A DNA stretch of 45,876 bases from Treponema sp. (GCA_024402595.1 JAKSTL010000010.1:1-45876), one strand, 5' to 3'. Positions 9,151-18,181 are shown, counted from the first letter of the stretch. Notes: a model not told the origin generated them from the sequence alone. A program made the numbers and translations.

Positions 9151-10413
9151 ATGTTTAATATTACTGTTAAAAAAATAGATGAATCTCAGCATCAAAATGA
9201 TGGAACTTTTTTGCAAACTCCGTTTTGGTGCCAATTTAAAGCAAGGCACGGTTGGTCGTACAATCGTTTTCTTATTCATTATGAGCTTCCACCAGAAAAT
9301 AGTGAAGGGTGCGAAAACTCTAAAAAGGATGAAGTCTTAATTAAAGATTTTGAGCTGGCGGTTTTGAATAGAAGTTTTGCCAAGGGATTATTCAGCATTG
9401 CTTATATTCCAATGGCTCCTGATTTACCTTTTGAATGTACACCAGACGAACTTTTGAACAAGGCTTTTGATGATGATGAAAATCAAGTTTCAATAATTCC
9501 TCAGGATATTGTTACGCCAGAAACTCAAACTATTGAGTTTGCACATTTATTGTGTGATTTAGCAAAGGCTTTAAAACCTTTTCTGCCTTCCAATACTATG
9601 GCAATTCGTTTTGATCCTAACTTAGGATTTTCTACTCCAGAAGATCGAGATGCATTCAATTTTGGATTAAAAACTGTTGCTTTTGCAGATGGGCTTAAAC
9701 TTAAAAAGAATAAGGTTGATATTCAGCCACCAGACAGCACTCTTGTAGATTTGACTGGAACTGAAGAAGAAATCTTAAATCGAATGCACCAAAAGTGGCG
9801 ATATAATATCCGATTAAGCGAAAGAAAAGGCGTTGTTATTCATAAATACACTGGAAATGATGTTAATTTGTCTGAAAAAATAGACAGATTTTATGAATTA
9901 ACAAAAGAAACTAATGCTCGAGACGGCAATTCCTGCCATGCTAAAGCTTATTATTTAGATTTAATAAAATCCTCTGGTGAAGAAAATAATAATAATCAAA
10001 AGGTGCCAGAAATTTCTCTTTATATAGCAGAACATGAAGGTGATGAAATTGCCAGTATAATGACTTTGTTCAGTTGTGATGAGGCTATTTATCTTTATGG
10101 GGCTTCTAGTAACAATAAACGAAACCTTATGCCAAATCATCTTTTACAATGGACTGCCATGAAAGATGCAAAAATTTATGGTTCAAAAGTTTATGATATG
10201 TATGGTATGCCACCTGAGGGAAAAGATGAAAATCATCCGATGCATGGACTTTATATGTTCAAAGCTAATTTTGGTGGTAAAAACATTCACAGAATAGGTA
10301 GTTGGGATTATAAGCTCAAACCTTTTATCTATTGTTTTTATAACTGTGCGGAAAACTTAAGAGCCTTTTGGTTTAAAAAGGTCAAAAAATCTAAAATACT
10401 TCGCAGCAAATAA
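9151..10413 (+). CDS. FemAB-like peptidoglycan aminoacyltransferase (GNAT fold)
   Basis: This 420-residue protein resembles the FemX/FemAB family, which transfers an amino acid from aminoacyl-tRNA to the peptidoglycan precursor stem peptide. Visible family signatures are the N-terminal FLQTPFWCQFKARHGW, the LNRMHQKWRYNIRLSERKGV segment (typical K-x-R-x-N-I-R-x-A/S motif) and the C-terminal YLYGASS...LLQWTAMKDAKIYGSKVYDMYG motif. Family members usually make interpeptide bridges or add a branch residue; treponemal stem peptides are reported to contain ornithine, so a branch on ornithine is possible but is inference. An in-frame GTG at 9136 would overlap metG; I prefer the ATG at 9151, one base after the metG stop, though neither start has a strong ribosome binding site. 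An in-frame insertion (ENNNNQKVP) interrupts the second half. The gene converges tail-to-tail with the ATP-grasp gene, with only two bases between the stops. Confidence 0.88.
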   Translation: MFNITVKKIDESQHQNDGTFLQTPFWCQFKARHGWSYNRFLIHYELPPENSEGCENSKKDEVLIKDFELAVLNRSFAKGLFSIAYIPMAPDLPFECTPDELLNKAFDDDENQVSIIPQDIVTPETQTIEFAHLLCDLAKALKPFLPSNTMAIRFDPNLGFSTPEDRDAFNFGLKTVAFADGLKLKKNKVDIQPPDSTLVDLTGTEEEILNRMHQKWRYNIRLSERKGVVIHKYTGNDVNLSEKIDRFYELTKETNARDGNSCHAKAYYLDLIKSSGEENNNNQKVPEISLYIAEHEGDEIASIMTLFSCDEAIYLYGASSNNKRNLMPNHLLQWTAMKDAKIYGSKVYDMYGMPPEGKDENHPMHGLYMFKANFGGKNIHRIGSWDYKLKPFIYCFYNCAENLRAFWFKKVKKSKILRSK

Positions 10414-10415
10414 AA

Positions 10416-11924
10416 TTATTCTTTCAGAAAATCCTTGGCGGTTTGCATAAACTGAGGTTCAACAAAAGATGGATAAAGTTCTTCGATTGCAACCAAAGTT
10501 TTCAACAGCTGAGATTTTTCTGGGGAAGAAAGAATCAGTTCACAGTATCCCATTTCACGGTCTTGTTTTGCGGCTTTATCTTCCGTTTGGCATAAAAATT
10601 TAACATTTTCAATTTTTATCAGATTTTTTAAAATGGTTTCTGGCAATAATGGAAACTTTATGTTTAAAGTATAATTCCATTCTTTTTTTATCCTAAAGCT
10701 TTGGGTTATATTACAAGCAGATAAAATCATTTCATAAAAATTACAATCAAGACAGGCAGCGTAAGTTGTACTCATTCCAGATAAACGAGGATTAATTTCA
10801 ATAATATTCCATTCGGTTCCATCAAATACCAAATCAAATTGCGCAATGCCTTGAAGTTTCATCTCTTCCGCAGCAATTTTTAATTTCTTTTCCAAATTAT
10901 CAAGCTTATACTTTTCATCTGTAATTGGACCAAACTTTACACTCTGTTTCGGGCTAGTAATTCCATATTTATTTACCGAAAACCTGAACAAAGGTTGAAC
11001 AACATAATTACCAGGAGTTCCATGCACTTCGCAACCAAACTGTTCACCTTTAATAAATTCCTGAATCAGCCTGTCACTGTTATTTTTTTTAGAATTCAGA
11101 TATGCGGCAGCTTCTCCAAAGGTATTTAAAACCTGCATTCCATAAGAACTTAATCCCACATTATCTTTTGCTATTAATGGGAGTTTTAAATTCTGTATTT
11201 GAGCTAAAATGGCTTCTTTATAAACATTGAAGCGAATATCTTTTTTACTATTGGCACAAAAAAATAAATCATGCTGAACAAAAACTGATTTAGGTACTTT
11301 TAGTCCACATTTTTCTAAAAAATTGTTTGTAAGATTTTTGCTGAAACAAAGCATTGTTGTATCAACTGAATGGCATATTGTTTTAATTCCCAGTTTGTTC
11401 AATTTTTCACCAACAATGGAATCTTTTATAGCAAGCCAGTCAAAAGGTCGTACCCAAAAGGACAGAGCTATAACATAATCTGGTTTTTCATTTTTTATGA
11501 CATTCACAAAATCTTCTGTAGAATCTGTTTCTAAAAGCACAAGAGATGGATTCCTTTTAGAAACTAAAAATTGAATACTTTTGCTTTCCGTCCCCGATTT
11601 TTCCTGATTAACAAAAGGGTCGGTAAGTAAATCTTTTGTATTTGAATCTCTTTGATTAAACTCATTTTTAATGAAATTATTTTTATCAAGCTCTTTTGAA
11701 ATTGAATCTTTTAAAATTAAATTATGGCTAATCAAGTTTTCAGCATCAAAATCTTCCGGATTACATAAAAACATTCCCGGCTTTTGAGTAAAGATTTTCA
11801 ATTCAATTTCTGGATATTTTTTTAATAATTCTTCCTGCTGGCTTTTCCAACTAGGCATAGAGTTTATAAAAAAGCTTTTTTCGTCAAAAAAATTAGAATT
11901 AGTGCTGTAAAATACAATTTTCAT
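10416..11924 (-). CDS. ATP-grasp ligase-like protein, substrate unknown
   Basis: The 502-residue protein has the C-terminal ATP-grasp fold. A segment around residues 285-300 (RLIQEFIKGEQFGCEVHG) is the usual ATP-grasp strand before the metal site, and residues ~365-383 carry the metal-binding pattern (QFDLVFDGTEWNIIEINPRLSG, split here as QFDLVFDG and EINPRLSG) with Glu and Asn in place. Enzymes of this class join a carboxylate to an amine or thiol with ATP (D-Ala-D-Ala ligase, carbamoyl-phosphate synthase and others). The first ~180 residues are not an ATP-grasp domain and look like a Rossmann-type region (MKIVFYSTNS at the start) that I cannot assign. It starts 12 bp after the DUF4129-like gene and is thus the last gene of the moxR operon. 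Whether it acts with that module or only shares its transcript is open. Class is fairly sure, substrate unknown. Confidence 0.8.
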   Translation of the reverse strand: MKIVFYSTNSNFFDEKSFFINSMPSWKSQQEELLKKYPEIELKIFTQKPGMFLCNPEDFDAENLISHNLILKDSISKELDKNNFIKNEFNQRDSNTKDLLTDPFVNQEKSGTESKSIQFLVSKRNPSLVLLETDSTEDFVNVIKNEKPDYVIALSFWVRPFDWLAIKDSIVGEKLNKLGIKTICHSVDTTMLCFSKNLTNNFLEKCGLKVPKSVFVQHDLFFCANSKKDIRFNVYKEAILAQIQNLKLPLIAKDNVGLSSYGMQVLNTFGEAAAYLNSKKNNSDRLIQEFIKGEQFGCEVHGTPGNYVVQPLFRFSVNKYGITSPKQSVKFGPITDEKYKLDNLEKKLKIAAEEMKLQGIAQFDLVFDGTEWNIIEINPRLSGMSTTYAACLDCNFYEMILSACNITQSFRIKKEWNYTLNIKFPLLPETILKNLIKIENVKFLCQTEDKAAKQDREMGYCELILSSPEKSQLLKTLVAIEELYPSFVEPQFMQTAKDFLKE

Positions 11925-11936
11925 TTTATTTATCCG

Positions 11937-13484
11937 TTACAAATTGACAGAAATAACACAATTTATACTTTCTGAAAACTTTTTTTCTTCCAAATCAGTT
12001 AACAGTTTTGAAGAATATAATGCCTTTTCAAATAAAACACCACATTGGTGGACCGCATTTTGTTCTACCGACATTCCTTTTTCCAAAAATCTTTCTGCAA
12101 TCAGATTTGTATATTCAATAGGCGCGTAATTCTTTTTATACAAAATCTGATTTTTATTTCCCCAATCCAAAAGTTTTACAAATTGGGCTGTAAGTCTATC
12201 CAGTTCCAGTTTGTTTTCCCGAGATTTTTTTGATTTCTTAATAAATGAATTGATATTTTCCGTAAAATCTTCGGAATCAGCCTTAGCATATTTACTTTTC
12301 TTAAATCTAAAATGAAAGATTTTTTTTATAATTACCCGAAAGTTTTCCAAAAAAAGATTAAAAACCTTGCGAAACTTTCGTTCTTTTAAAAATTGCCGAA
12401 ACTCTTTAGAAAAAAAGGGCTTAAACAAAAAAATCACGATAAATGCCGAAATAATTGTAATTAAAATCACCTGTAAAACAATAAGAATAATTTCTGCCAC
12501 TTTTGCGTTACTTGTATTTTGAATTGGACTAAAATCCATAACAGGCATAACAGGAGAGTCTAAATTGATTTCTGGAATTGGATCGGGAGTTCTAGGAACA
12601 GGTTTTTCCACACGAATAAAATTAAACCAAGAAAGGAAGTTCTTTAGATTAAATAAAGAATGATTTGAAGAAAAAATAATGCCAAATCCTAAACAAATAA
12701 AAAATATAACAAAAACAGCACATAGATTTTTTAATTTTGTATGAAAAACTCTATCATATCCCATAAAAGCAAAATAAGTTTCCTTTTTAAAAATGCCCAT
12801 CAAAGCATAATTTAGATAAACACAAAAAAGATGAAGAATTATACACAAAGTTGTTTTTATAGAAAAAGAAAAATCGCCCAGATTCAAAATAATAGATAAA
12901 AAAACTAACAAAGAAGCGGGAATTGCTAAAAGATTTTTATATTTTTTAATGCTTTTTAAGAAATCTTCGCCATTAAACTTATCTGCATACAATTCATTAA
13001 AAAGCGTTTTTCCCGTTTTACCATTGCATTGATCAAGAAACAAATTGTGTTTATTAAAAGGCTCACTTATTTCGCCCATATAAAAAAACATAAAAATTGC
13101 ACTTATAAAAAAAGCAAAAGGATTTATAAAAGACTTAAGAAAAAAGTATACAATCGAAGTAAGAATTAAAAAAAGAATTAAAAATCTTATATTTCCCGCA
13201 CGAGAAGTTTTATCGCTGGCAGTATGATTAAAGTAAAAGTTGTAAATTAAGCAGACGATTATTTGAAGTCCAATATCAAATAAGGAAAGACTATATGTTT
13301 TAGCCGACACATTTAATAAATCAGAAAACATAAATAAAATTGAAAAACACAATGACAGACTGGTAATAAACAGCAAAAAGCTTTCAAAAAAATGATTTAC
13401 AATAAATGATTCTTCCTGAGAAAAGGCTTCTTCCGTATTTAGATTTTGTTCAAGAACTGAATCTTGCATATTTTCATTTTTCAT
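11937..13484 (-). CDS. Multi-pass membrane protein with DUF4129-like C-terminus
   Basis: This 515-residue protein begins with a charged tail, then has about eight hydrophobic segments. A Pro-rich stretch near residues 300-320 (KPVPRTPDPIPEINL) probably lies outside the membrane, followed by a last membrane helix (residues ~335-360) and a basic C-terminal cytosolic part. The final ~80 residues (APIEYTNLIAERFLEKGMS..., leading to Glu/Lys-rich helices) resemble DUF4129, the helical domain at the end of TgpA-type transglutaminases. No transglutaminase Cys-His-Asp core is present, so this is the membrane partner without enzyme. I use ATG 13484; TTG 13505 in the same frame would overlap the DUF58 gene by 11 bases. 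It is the third gene of the moxR operon. The DUF4129 match is weak by eye and rests partly on context. Confidence 0.7.
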   Translation of the reverse strand: MKNENMQDSVLEQNLNTEEAFSQEESFIVNHFFESFLLFITSLSLCFSILFMFSDLLNVSAKTYSLSLFDIGLQIIVCLIYNFYFNHTASDKTSRAGNIRFLILFLILTSIVYFFLKSFINPFAFFISAIFMFFYMGEISEPFNKHNLFLDQCNGKTGKTLFNELYADKFNGEDFLKSIKKYKNLLAIPASLLVFLSIILNLGDFSFSIKTTLCIILHLFCVYLNYALMGIFKKETYFAFMGYDRVFHTKLKNLCAVFVIFFICLGFGIIFSSNHSLFNLKNFLSWFNFIRVEKPVPRTPDPIPEINLDSPVMPVMDFSPIQNTSNAKVAEIILIVLQVILITIISAFIVIFLFKPFFSKEFRQFLKERKFRKVFNLFLENFRVIIKKIFHFRFKKSKYAKADSEDFTENINSFIKKSKKSRENKLELDRLTAQFVKLLDWGNKNQILYKKNYAPIEYTNLIAERFLEKGMSVEQNAVHQCGVLFEKALYSSKLLTDLEEKKFSESINCVISVNL

Positions 13485-13494
13485 AATCAGATTT

Positions 13495-14571
13495 TTACCT
13501 TTCAATTCTAATTTTAAGATTTTCAGTACTCATATCTGTTTTTTGAGCCATAAACTTGTCATCATAAAAATCAACCTCCGCAGGACCTATAACAAAAAAT
13601 AGTGTCCCCTGTGGCAATTGATTTTTGAATTTTAAAACTGGATCATAATCTAATTTCCCAGCAAAAGGTTTAATAGTGGCAAACATATCAAGAATGCAGT
13701 TTCCCTGATTTTCCATTGGTTTAAGAAAAGGAAAATCCTGTGCATAAGCGGCAAATCCAACTCTTTGTTTAAGTATTACCGCTTTTTCTACAATGGCCGC
13801 TCCAATTTCCAAAGCCCGTTCAATCTTATATTTTCTCTGATCCAATCTGTAATCTTCTTCCCCAAGATTTATAAACACAAAAAAAGGAACATCATAAGTA
13901 TTTTGATATTCATTAGTATAAAGCGTTCCATATTTTGCACTGGCTCGCCAATTTATTCTTTTTAATTCATCGCCGTTTTCATATTCTCGTAAGCTTCGTC
14001 TCATAGTTACATCTTCATAAATGATGTTTTTAATGGAAAGTCCACCTTGAGGCAGCCCCGGAAATGGAATTGTATCTAAAATAATTCTAGCTGGTCGTAC
14101 AAGAATCTTGGTTTTTACCTCAATTTCCAATTCAATTTCAAAAAGATTCAATGGATCAGAAGCTTTAATATTTACTGGACCTGCCGAAAACTCACCTCGT
14201 TCAGTTGCCATAATTGTATATTCAAACTTTTTAATTTCCTTTGGCCTCAGATAGCACAGTTCTCTGTTTTTTTCCTGATACACATATAGAAATGAAACAT
14301 CATCATAAACAAAGCAAGTAAATAAAGGTAAAGACGAATAATTTATAAGTGAAAAAGAAAGCTCTGCCTTTTCTTTACATGCAAGATGTAAAACCTCCAG
14401 ATTTCTTTGAACTTTCAATTTTTGGGAAATTATTTTTGCATAAACAAAGGAAAGCAGAAAAATTAAAAGGAAAGTTAAACTTATAATTTGAACCAGTTTT
14501 ACAGGAACAAATAAATAGAGAAGTATTGAAACTGCACAGAGAGCTTTATAAAAAGGCTTTGATTTTATCAT
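13495..14571 (-). CDS. DUF58 family protein
   Basis: The 358-residue protein starts with two hydrophobic helices (residues ~8-45) and then a beta-rich domain. The DUF58 signature is at residues ~195-222 (LREYENGDELKRINWRASAK, then YGTLYTNEYQ), the conserved R-x-Y-x-x-G-D/E-x-x-R-x-I-x-W-x-x-S/T-A motif. DUF58 proteins are nearly always encoded with a MoxR ATPase and are thought to act in envelope or metal-insertion complexes, possibly through a von Willebrand-like fold. Its ATG overlaps the moxR stop by four bases (ATGA), a sign of coupled translation. Ends normally; no truncation seen. Confidence 0.9.
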   Translation of the reverse strand: MIKSKPFYKALCAVSILLYLFVPVKLVQIISLTFLLIFLLSFVYAKIISQKLKVQRNLEVLHLACKEKAELSFSLINYSSLPLFTCFVYDDVSFLYVYQEKNRELCYLRPKEIKKFEYTIMATERGEFSAGPVNIKASDPLNLFEIELEIEVKTKILVRPARIILDTIPFPGLPQGGLSIKNIIYEDVTMRRSLREYENGDELKRINWRASAKYGTLYTNEYQNTYDVPFFVFINLGEEDYRLDQRKYKIERALEIGAAIVEKAVILKQRVGFAAYAQDFPFLKPMENQGNCILDMFATIKPFAGKLDYDPVLKFKNQLPQGTLFFVIGPAEVDFYDDKFMAQKTDMSTENLKIRIER

Positions 14572-15530
14572 TTTGAAGAAACTTTAAATGCTGGAACAGG
14601 AATTTTTTCAAGACAATCACGAATAATACCTTCTGCAGAATAACCGTGAACAAGACTTTCTCCCTTTAATATAATTCGCTTTTTAAAAACAGGAACACAA
14701 AGTTTTTTAATATCTTCTGGAGTAACAAAATCTCGACCTTCAATTGTTAATGCGTAAGATTGGGCAGCCTTATACAAAGCAATAGAACCACGAGGAGAAA
14801 CACCAACAGAAAGCCGTGAATCCTGACGGGTTGCTTTGACAATTTCCATTAAATATTCCATTACAGCATCATCAACATAAACTGTAACAACATTCTTCAT
14901 AATCTGCAGGATTTCATCTTTTGTTACAACCGCTTCCAATTGTTCTACCGGATGAATAAGACTTCTTTGAGCTGTTATAATTTCAATTTCCTGTTCTTCC
15001 GATGGATAACCTATGGAAAGAGTCATCATAAATCGGTCTTTTTGTGCTTCTGGTAATGGAAATGTACCTTCCGATGATTCCACAGGATTTTCCGTTGCAA
15101 TTACAAAAAAAGGATTATCAAGCTTATGAAGATTTCCATCAACACTTATCTGCCGTTCAGCCATTGCCTCTAATAAAGCAGATTGTGTTCTTGGTGTTGC
15201 ACGGTTTAATTCATCAACCAAAACAATTGAAGAAAAAAGAGGGCCAGGTCTAAACTCAAAAGACTGTTGAGCAGGAAGCCAAACAGAACTTCCAGTAATA
15301 TCCGATGGCATTAAATCTGGAGTACATTGAATACGGGAAAAATCCAAGCCCAAAGAATTAGAAATTGCCTTAGCCAGAACAGTTTTTCCAGTTCCAGGCA
15401 CATCTTCCAATAAAACATGTCCTCCTGCAAAAATACCAGCGAGAATCATTTTTACAATTTCATCATTACCTTTAAAAACTTTACAAGTTGAATCTAATAT
15501 TTTTTTTGTTATTTCCTGTGTTTTATCCAT
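14568..15530 (-). CDS. MoxR family AAA+ ATPase
   Basis: This 320-residue protein is a complete MoxR-type AAA+ ATPase. Walker A is GTGKT at 46-50 (after HVLLEDVP), Walker B is VDELNR at 105-110, and sensor 1 lies in the FVIATENP segment near residue 143. The arginine-finger region (PLPEAQKDRF) and the C-terminal lid with VSPRGS complete the fold. MoxR ATPases are regarded as chaperones for assembly or metal loading of protein complexes, often with VWA proteins; none is in this window. It is the first gene of the operon with DUF58, a DUF4129-like membrane protein and the ATP-grasp enzyme, and it is transcribed divergently from the small gene at 15596. Confidence 0.95.
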   Translation of the reverse strand: MDKTQEITKKILDSTCKVFKGNDEIVKMILAGIFAGGHVLLEDVPGTGKTVLAKAISNSLGLDFSRIQCTPDLMPSDITGSSVWLPAQQSFEFRPGPLFSSIVLVDELNRATPRTQSALLEAMAERQISVDGNLHKLDNPFFVIATENPVESSEGTFPLPEAQKDRFMMTLSIGYPSEEQEIEIITAQRSLIHPVEQLEAVVTKDEILQIMKNVVTVYVDDAVMEYLMEIVKATRQDSRLSVGVSPRGSIALYKAAQSYALTIEGRDFVTPEDIKKLCVPVFKKRIILKGESLVHGYSAEGIIRDCLEKIPVPAFKVSSK

Positions 15531-15559
15531 ATATTTATTTTACATTGATTTTGTTTTTA

Positions 15560-15588
15560 TTGCTATTCAATTATCAATACAATAAAAT
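15560..15588 (+). promoter_or_regulatory. Predicted promoter of the small gene at 15596
   Basis: TTGCTA (15560-15565) and TAAAAT (15583-15588) are separated by exactly 17 bases, with four of six and five of six consensus matches. Transcription would start at about 15595-15596, that is, at or next to the ATG of the following gene, which has no Shine-Dalgarno sequence. Confidence 0.45.
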
Positions 15589-15595
15589 AATATAT

Positions 15596-15820
15596 ATGAC
15601 CAAGGAAGATTTATTTTTTTACATTTCCACAAAAAAAGAACTGGAGTTTAAATATAATAATAAAACTTACAATTTAACTTATGGCAATGATTCAAAAGGT
15701 GATTATATAAGCTTTGGTTTGCTTTACGAAGAAAAAAGATATTATTCCTGGGGCGAACTTATAAACGAAGCAAAAATTGACAATCATTTTTTTAAGGAAA
15801 TGCTGGATATTATAAATTAA
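15596..15820 (+). CDS. Small conserved-looking protein, function unknown
   Basis: I start this 74-residue protein at ATG 15596 (MTKEDLFFYISTKKELEFKY). The frame is open further upstream, but those codons encode a hydrophobic stretch lying in the moxR start and promoter region, and they are unlikely to be used. The protein has alternating beta-strand-like segments (LEFKYNNKTYNLTYG, DYISFGLLYEEKRYYSW) followed by a short helix, and lacks Cys, signal peptide or membrane helix. It looks like a compact cytosolic beta domain; similar small proteins of unknown function exist in Firmicutes and spirochaetes, as far as I recall. No ribosome binding site is visible. The MATE gene starts four bases after its stop, so they are probably co-transcribed. 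Confidence 0.7.
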   Translation: MTKEDLFFYISTKKELEFKYNNKTYNLTYGNDSKGDYISFGLLYEEKRYYSWGELINEAKIDNHFFKEMLDIIN

Positions 15821-15824
15821 ATAT

Positions 15825-17177
15825 ATGCAGACTCACAAAACTATTCAAATAAACATGACAGAAGGTCCCATTTTGGGAAAACTTTTGCAGTTTTCACTCC
15901 CATTGATTTTTTCTAGTCTTCTACAACTTTTGTTTAACGCCGCAGACATTGTGGTTGTTGGTAGATTTGCTGGAGACAATTCTCTGGCGGCAGTAGGCTC
16001 TACAGGTTCTTTAATAAATCTTCTTGTAAATCTTTTTACAGGTCTTTCTGTAGGTACAAATGTAATTGCGGCTCATTATTTTGGTGCAGGAAAAACTGAC
16101 GAACTGAAAGATACCGTACATACATCCATGACACTTTCTCTATTCAGTGGACTTATACTTACAATAGTTGGAATTGTTTTTGCTAAACCTATTTTGATTT
16201 TAATGCAGGCTCCAAAAGAAGTGCTTGAATTGGCCACAATTTACCTCCGCATTTATTTTGGTGGAATTACTGCTACTACGATTTACAATTTTGGCAGTGC
16301 CTTGCTTAGAGCTAAAGGTGATACAAAACGGCCTCTTTTTATTCTTTTTATTTCTGGAATTATTAATGTCATATTAAATATGATTTTTGTGCTTCTGTTT
16401 AAAATGGATGTAGATGGTGTAGGCTGGGCAACGGTTATTTCGCAAATTATTTCTGCAATATTTATTGTCTATATTCTTCTAAAAGAATCAGATGATTTTC
16501 ATCTTGAAATTAAAAAGATGAAGATAAATACTGCCATTCTTTCGCAAATAATAAAAATTGGTGTTCCCGCTGGCTTTCAGGGAATAATGTTCTCTTTTTC
16601 TAATGTAATTATTCAAGCTTCAATCAATTCTTTTGGTCCTGTGGTAATTGCTGGTAATTCTGCCGCCTGTAATCTGGAAGGTTTTATTTATACTTCTATG
16701 AATGGCTTTTCCCAAGGAGCTTTAACTTTCTGTTCTCAAAATCTTGGGGCAAGAAAAATTGACAGAATTAAAAAGGTAGTTTGGATTTCTCAGGGTTCAA
16801 TTATTGTTATAGGTTCACTTTTAAGTGGTATTTTTCTTATTTTTGGTCGTCAGTTGTTGGGTATTTATTCCAAAAGTCCAGAAGTTGTAGATGCTGGAAT
16901 GGTACGATGCTGGGTAATTTTTACTACATATTATTTGTGTGGCATGATGGATTCTATGGCTAATTCTATTCGTGGAATTGGACATTCTTTAATTCCTGTA
17001 ATCATTACTATTTTTGGTGTCTGTGTTTTCCGACTTCTTTTGATTTTTACTGTTTTTCAGATTCCACAATTTCACTCGCCTGTAACAATTTATATTTCTT
17101 ATCCAATATCATGGATAATAGCTTTTTGTGCCCAGGTTGTAGCTTATTTCCACATTAGCCGTAAATTAGATAAATAA
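15825..17177 (+). CDS. MATE family multidrug/Na+ antiporter
   Basis: The 450-residue protein has twelve predicted membrane helices in two halves and the family's N-terminal signature (MTEGPILGKLLQFSLPLIFS ... NAADIVVVGRFAG). The second half repeats the pattern (GVPAGFQGIMFSFSNVIIQ). MATE proteins export drugs, dyes or metabolites in exchange for Na+ or H+. Length is typical for the NorM/MepA/DinF group; the sequence resembles the MepA-like branch common in Firmicutes and spirochaetes. The ATG lies four bases after the stop of the small upstream gene, and the start gives an N-terminus of the usual length (about 18 residues before the first helix). The substrate cannot be read from sequence. 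Confidence 0.93.
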   Translation: MQTHKTIQINMTEGPILGKLLQFSLPLIFSSLLQLLFNAADIVVVGRFAGDNSLAAVGSTGSLINLLVNLFTGLSVGTNVIAAHYFGAGKTDELKDTVHTSMTLSLFSGLILTIVGIVFAKPILILMQAPKEVLELATIYLRIYFGGITATTIYNFGSALLRAKGDTKRPLFILFISGIINVILNMIFVLLFKMDVDGVGWATVISQIISAIFIVYILLKESDDFHLEIKKMKINTAILSQIIKIGVPAGFQGIMFSFSNVIIQASINSFGPVVIAGNSAACNLEGFIYTSMNGFSQGALTFCSQNLGARKIDRIKKVVWISQGSIIVIGSLLSGIFLIFGRQLLGIYSKSPEVVDAGMVRCWVIFTTYYLCGMMDSMANSIRGIGHSLIPVIITIFGVCVFRLLLIFTVFQIPQFHSPVTIYISYPISWIIAFCAQVVAYFHISRKLDK

Positions 17178-17219
17178 TTCTTCCCACGAAGTTTTTTTTT
17201 CGTTAAACTATTTATTATT

Positions 17220-18146
17220 ATGAACATGGAAGCATTTATTTTGGGTTGTGGTGGAATGATGCCACTACCATACAGACATTTGACATCAGTTTTGTTGCGT
17301 CGTGATGGAGATTTATTTTTATTTGATGGTGGCGAAGGTACCCAGATAAGTTTAAAACGATTGAATCTAAAATGGAAAAAAATCGATGCAATTTTTGTTT
17401 CTCATACTCATGCTGACCATGTTACTGGACTTCCTGGCATTTTAATGCTTTCTGCTCAAGTAGATAGAACTGAACCTCTTTACATTTATGGCCCACCAAA
17501 AATCAAGGAATACATAGAAACCAGCAGAAAAGTTCTGGATATGTATATAAATTATCCAATTATCATTCAGGAAATTACCGCCCCTTGTGTAGTTCATTCG
17601 GGAAAAGATTTTTATATTCGCGCCTTTCCTCTGGATCATACAAAAACTTGTGTTGGCTACACTTTGGAAGAATTAGACAGGCCAGGTGAGTTTAATCCTC
17701 AAAAAGCACAGGAATTAAAGGTTCCATGTGGTCCTTTGTGGTCTCAGTTGCAGAATGGTTTTGAAGTTCAGGCAGAAGATGGTTCAACCGTTACACCAGA
17801 GCAAGTTTTAGGCCCAAAACGAAGTGGAAGAAAGTTCAGTTTTGTAACCGATACACTTTATAAACCTTCTATTATTGATGAAGTTCGGGGCTCTGATCTT
17901 TTAATTTGTGAAGGAATGTTTGAAGAAGCTTTAATTGATCAGGCAAAAGAAAAAAAACACATGACTTCTACCCAGGCAGCTACAATTGCCAAAGCCGCTG
18001 ATGTAAAAAGAATGTGTTTAATTCATTATAGTCCACGCTATACGGATAAAGAACTTCATATTTTGCTGGAAGAAGCGCAGAAAGTTTGGCCAAAAACAGA
18101 ACTTTCCAGAGACAGAATGCATATTGAAATCCCTTATGTTGATTAA
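17220..18146 (+). CDS. rnz: Ribonuclease Z
   Basis: This 308-residue metallo-beta-lactamase-fold enzyme removes 3' trailers from tRNA precursors. The metal motif HTHADH is at 62-67. Downstream metal ligands are visible in FPLDHTKTCVGY (His), FVTDTLYKP (Asp) and CLIHYSPRY (His). The length matches the short bacterial RNase Z (about 307 in B. subtilis), and a flexible-arm-like stretch (KVPCGPLWSQLQNG) that grips tRNA is present. The genome context is relevant: the tRNA-Leu gene in this window encodes no CCA, so its 3' end requires cutting and CCA addition. A second in-frame ATG is two codons later; I keep the first. A 42-base gap separates it from the MATE gene. Confidence 0.95.
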   Translation: MNMEAFILGCGGMMPLPYRHLTSVLLRRDGDLFLFDGGEGTQISLKRLNLKWKKIDAIFVSHTHADHVTGLPGILMLSAQVDRTEPLYIYGPPKIKEYIETSRKVLDMYINYPIIIQEITAPCVVHSGKDFYIRAFPLDHTKTCVGYTLEELDRPGEFNPQKAQELKVPCGPLWSQLQNGFEVQAEDGSTVTPEQVLGPKRSGRKFSFVTDTLYKPSIIDEVRGSDLLICEGMFEEALIDQAKEKKHMTSTQAATIAKAADVKRMCLIHYSPRYTDKELHILLEEAQKVWPKTELSRDRMHIEIPYVD

Positions 18147-18181
18147 TTTTTACAAGGCACAACATAAATCAATATAAAATT

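Noticed and set aside
15488..15595. Upstream extension of the small gene giving a hydrophobic N-terminus
   Set aside because: The extension is antisense to the moxR start and lies in the shared promoter region; it has no ribosome binding site.
17185..17204. ACGAA/TTCGT hairpin after the MATE gene as a terminator
   Set aside because: The T run is in the loop, not after the stem, so it does not fit a Rho-independent terminator.
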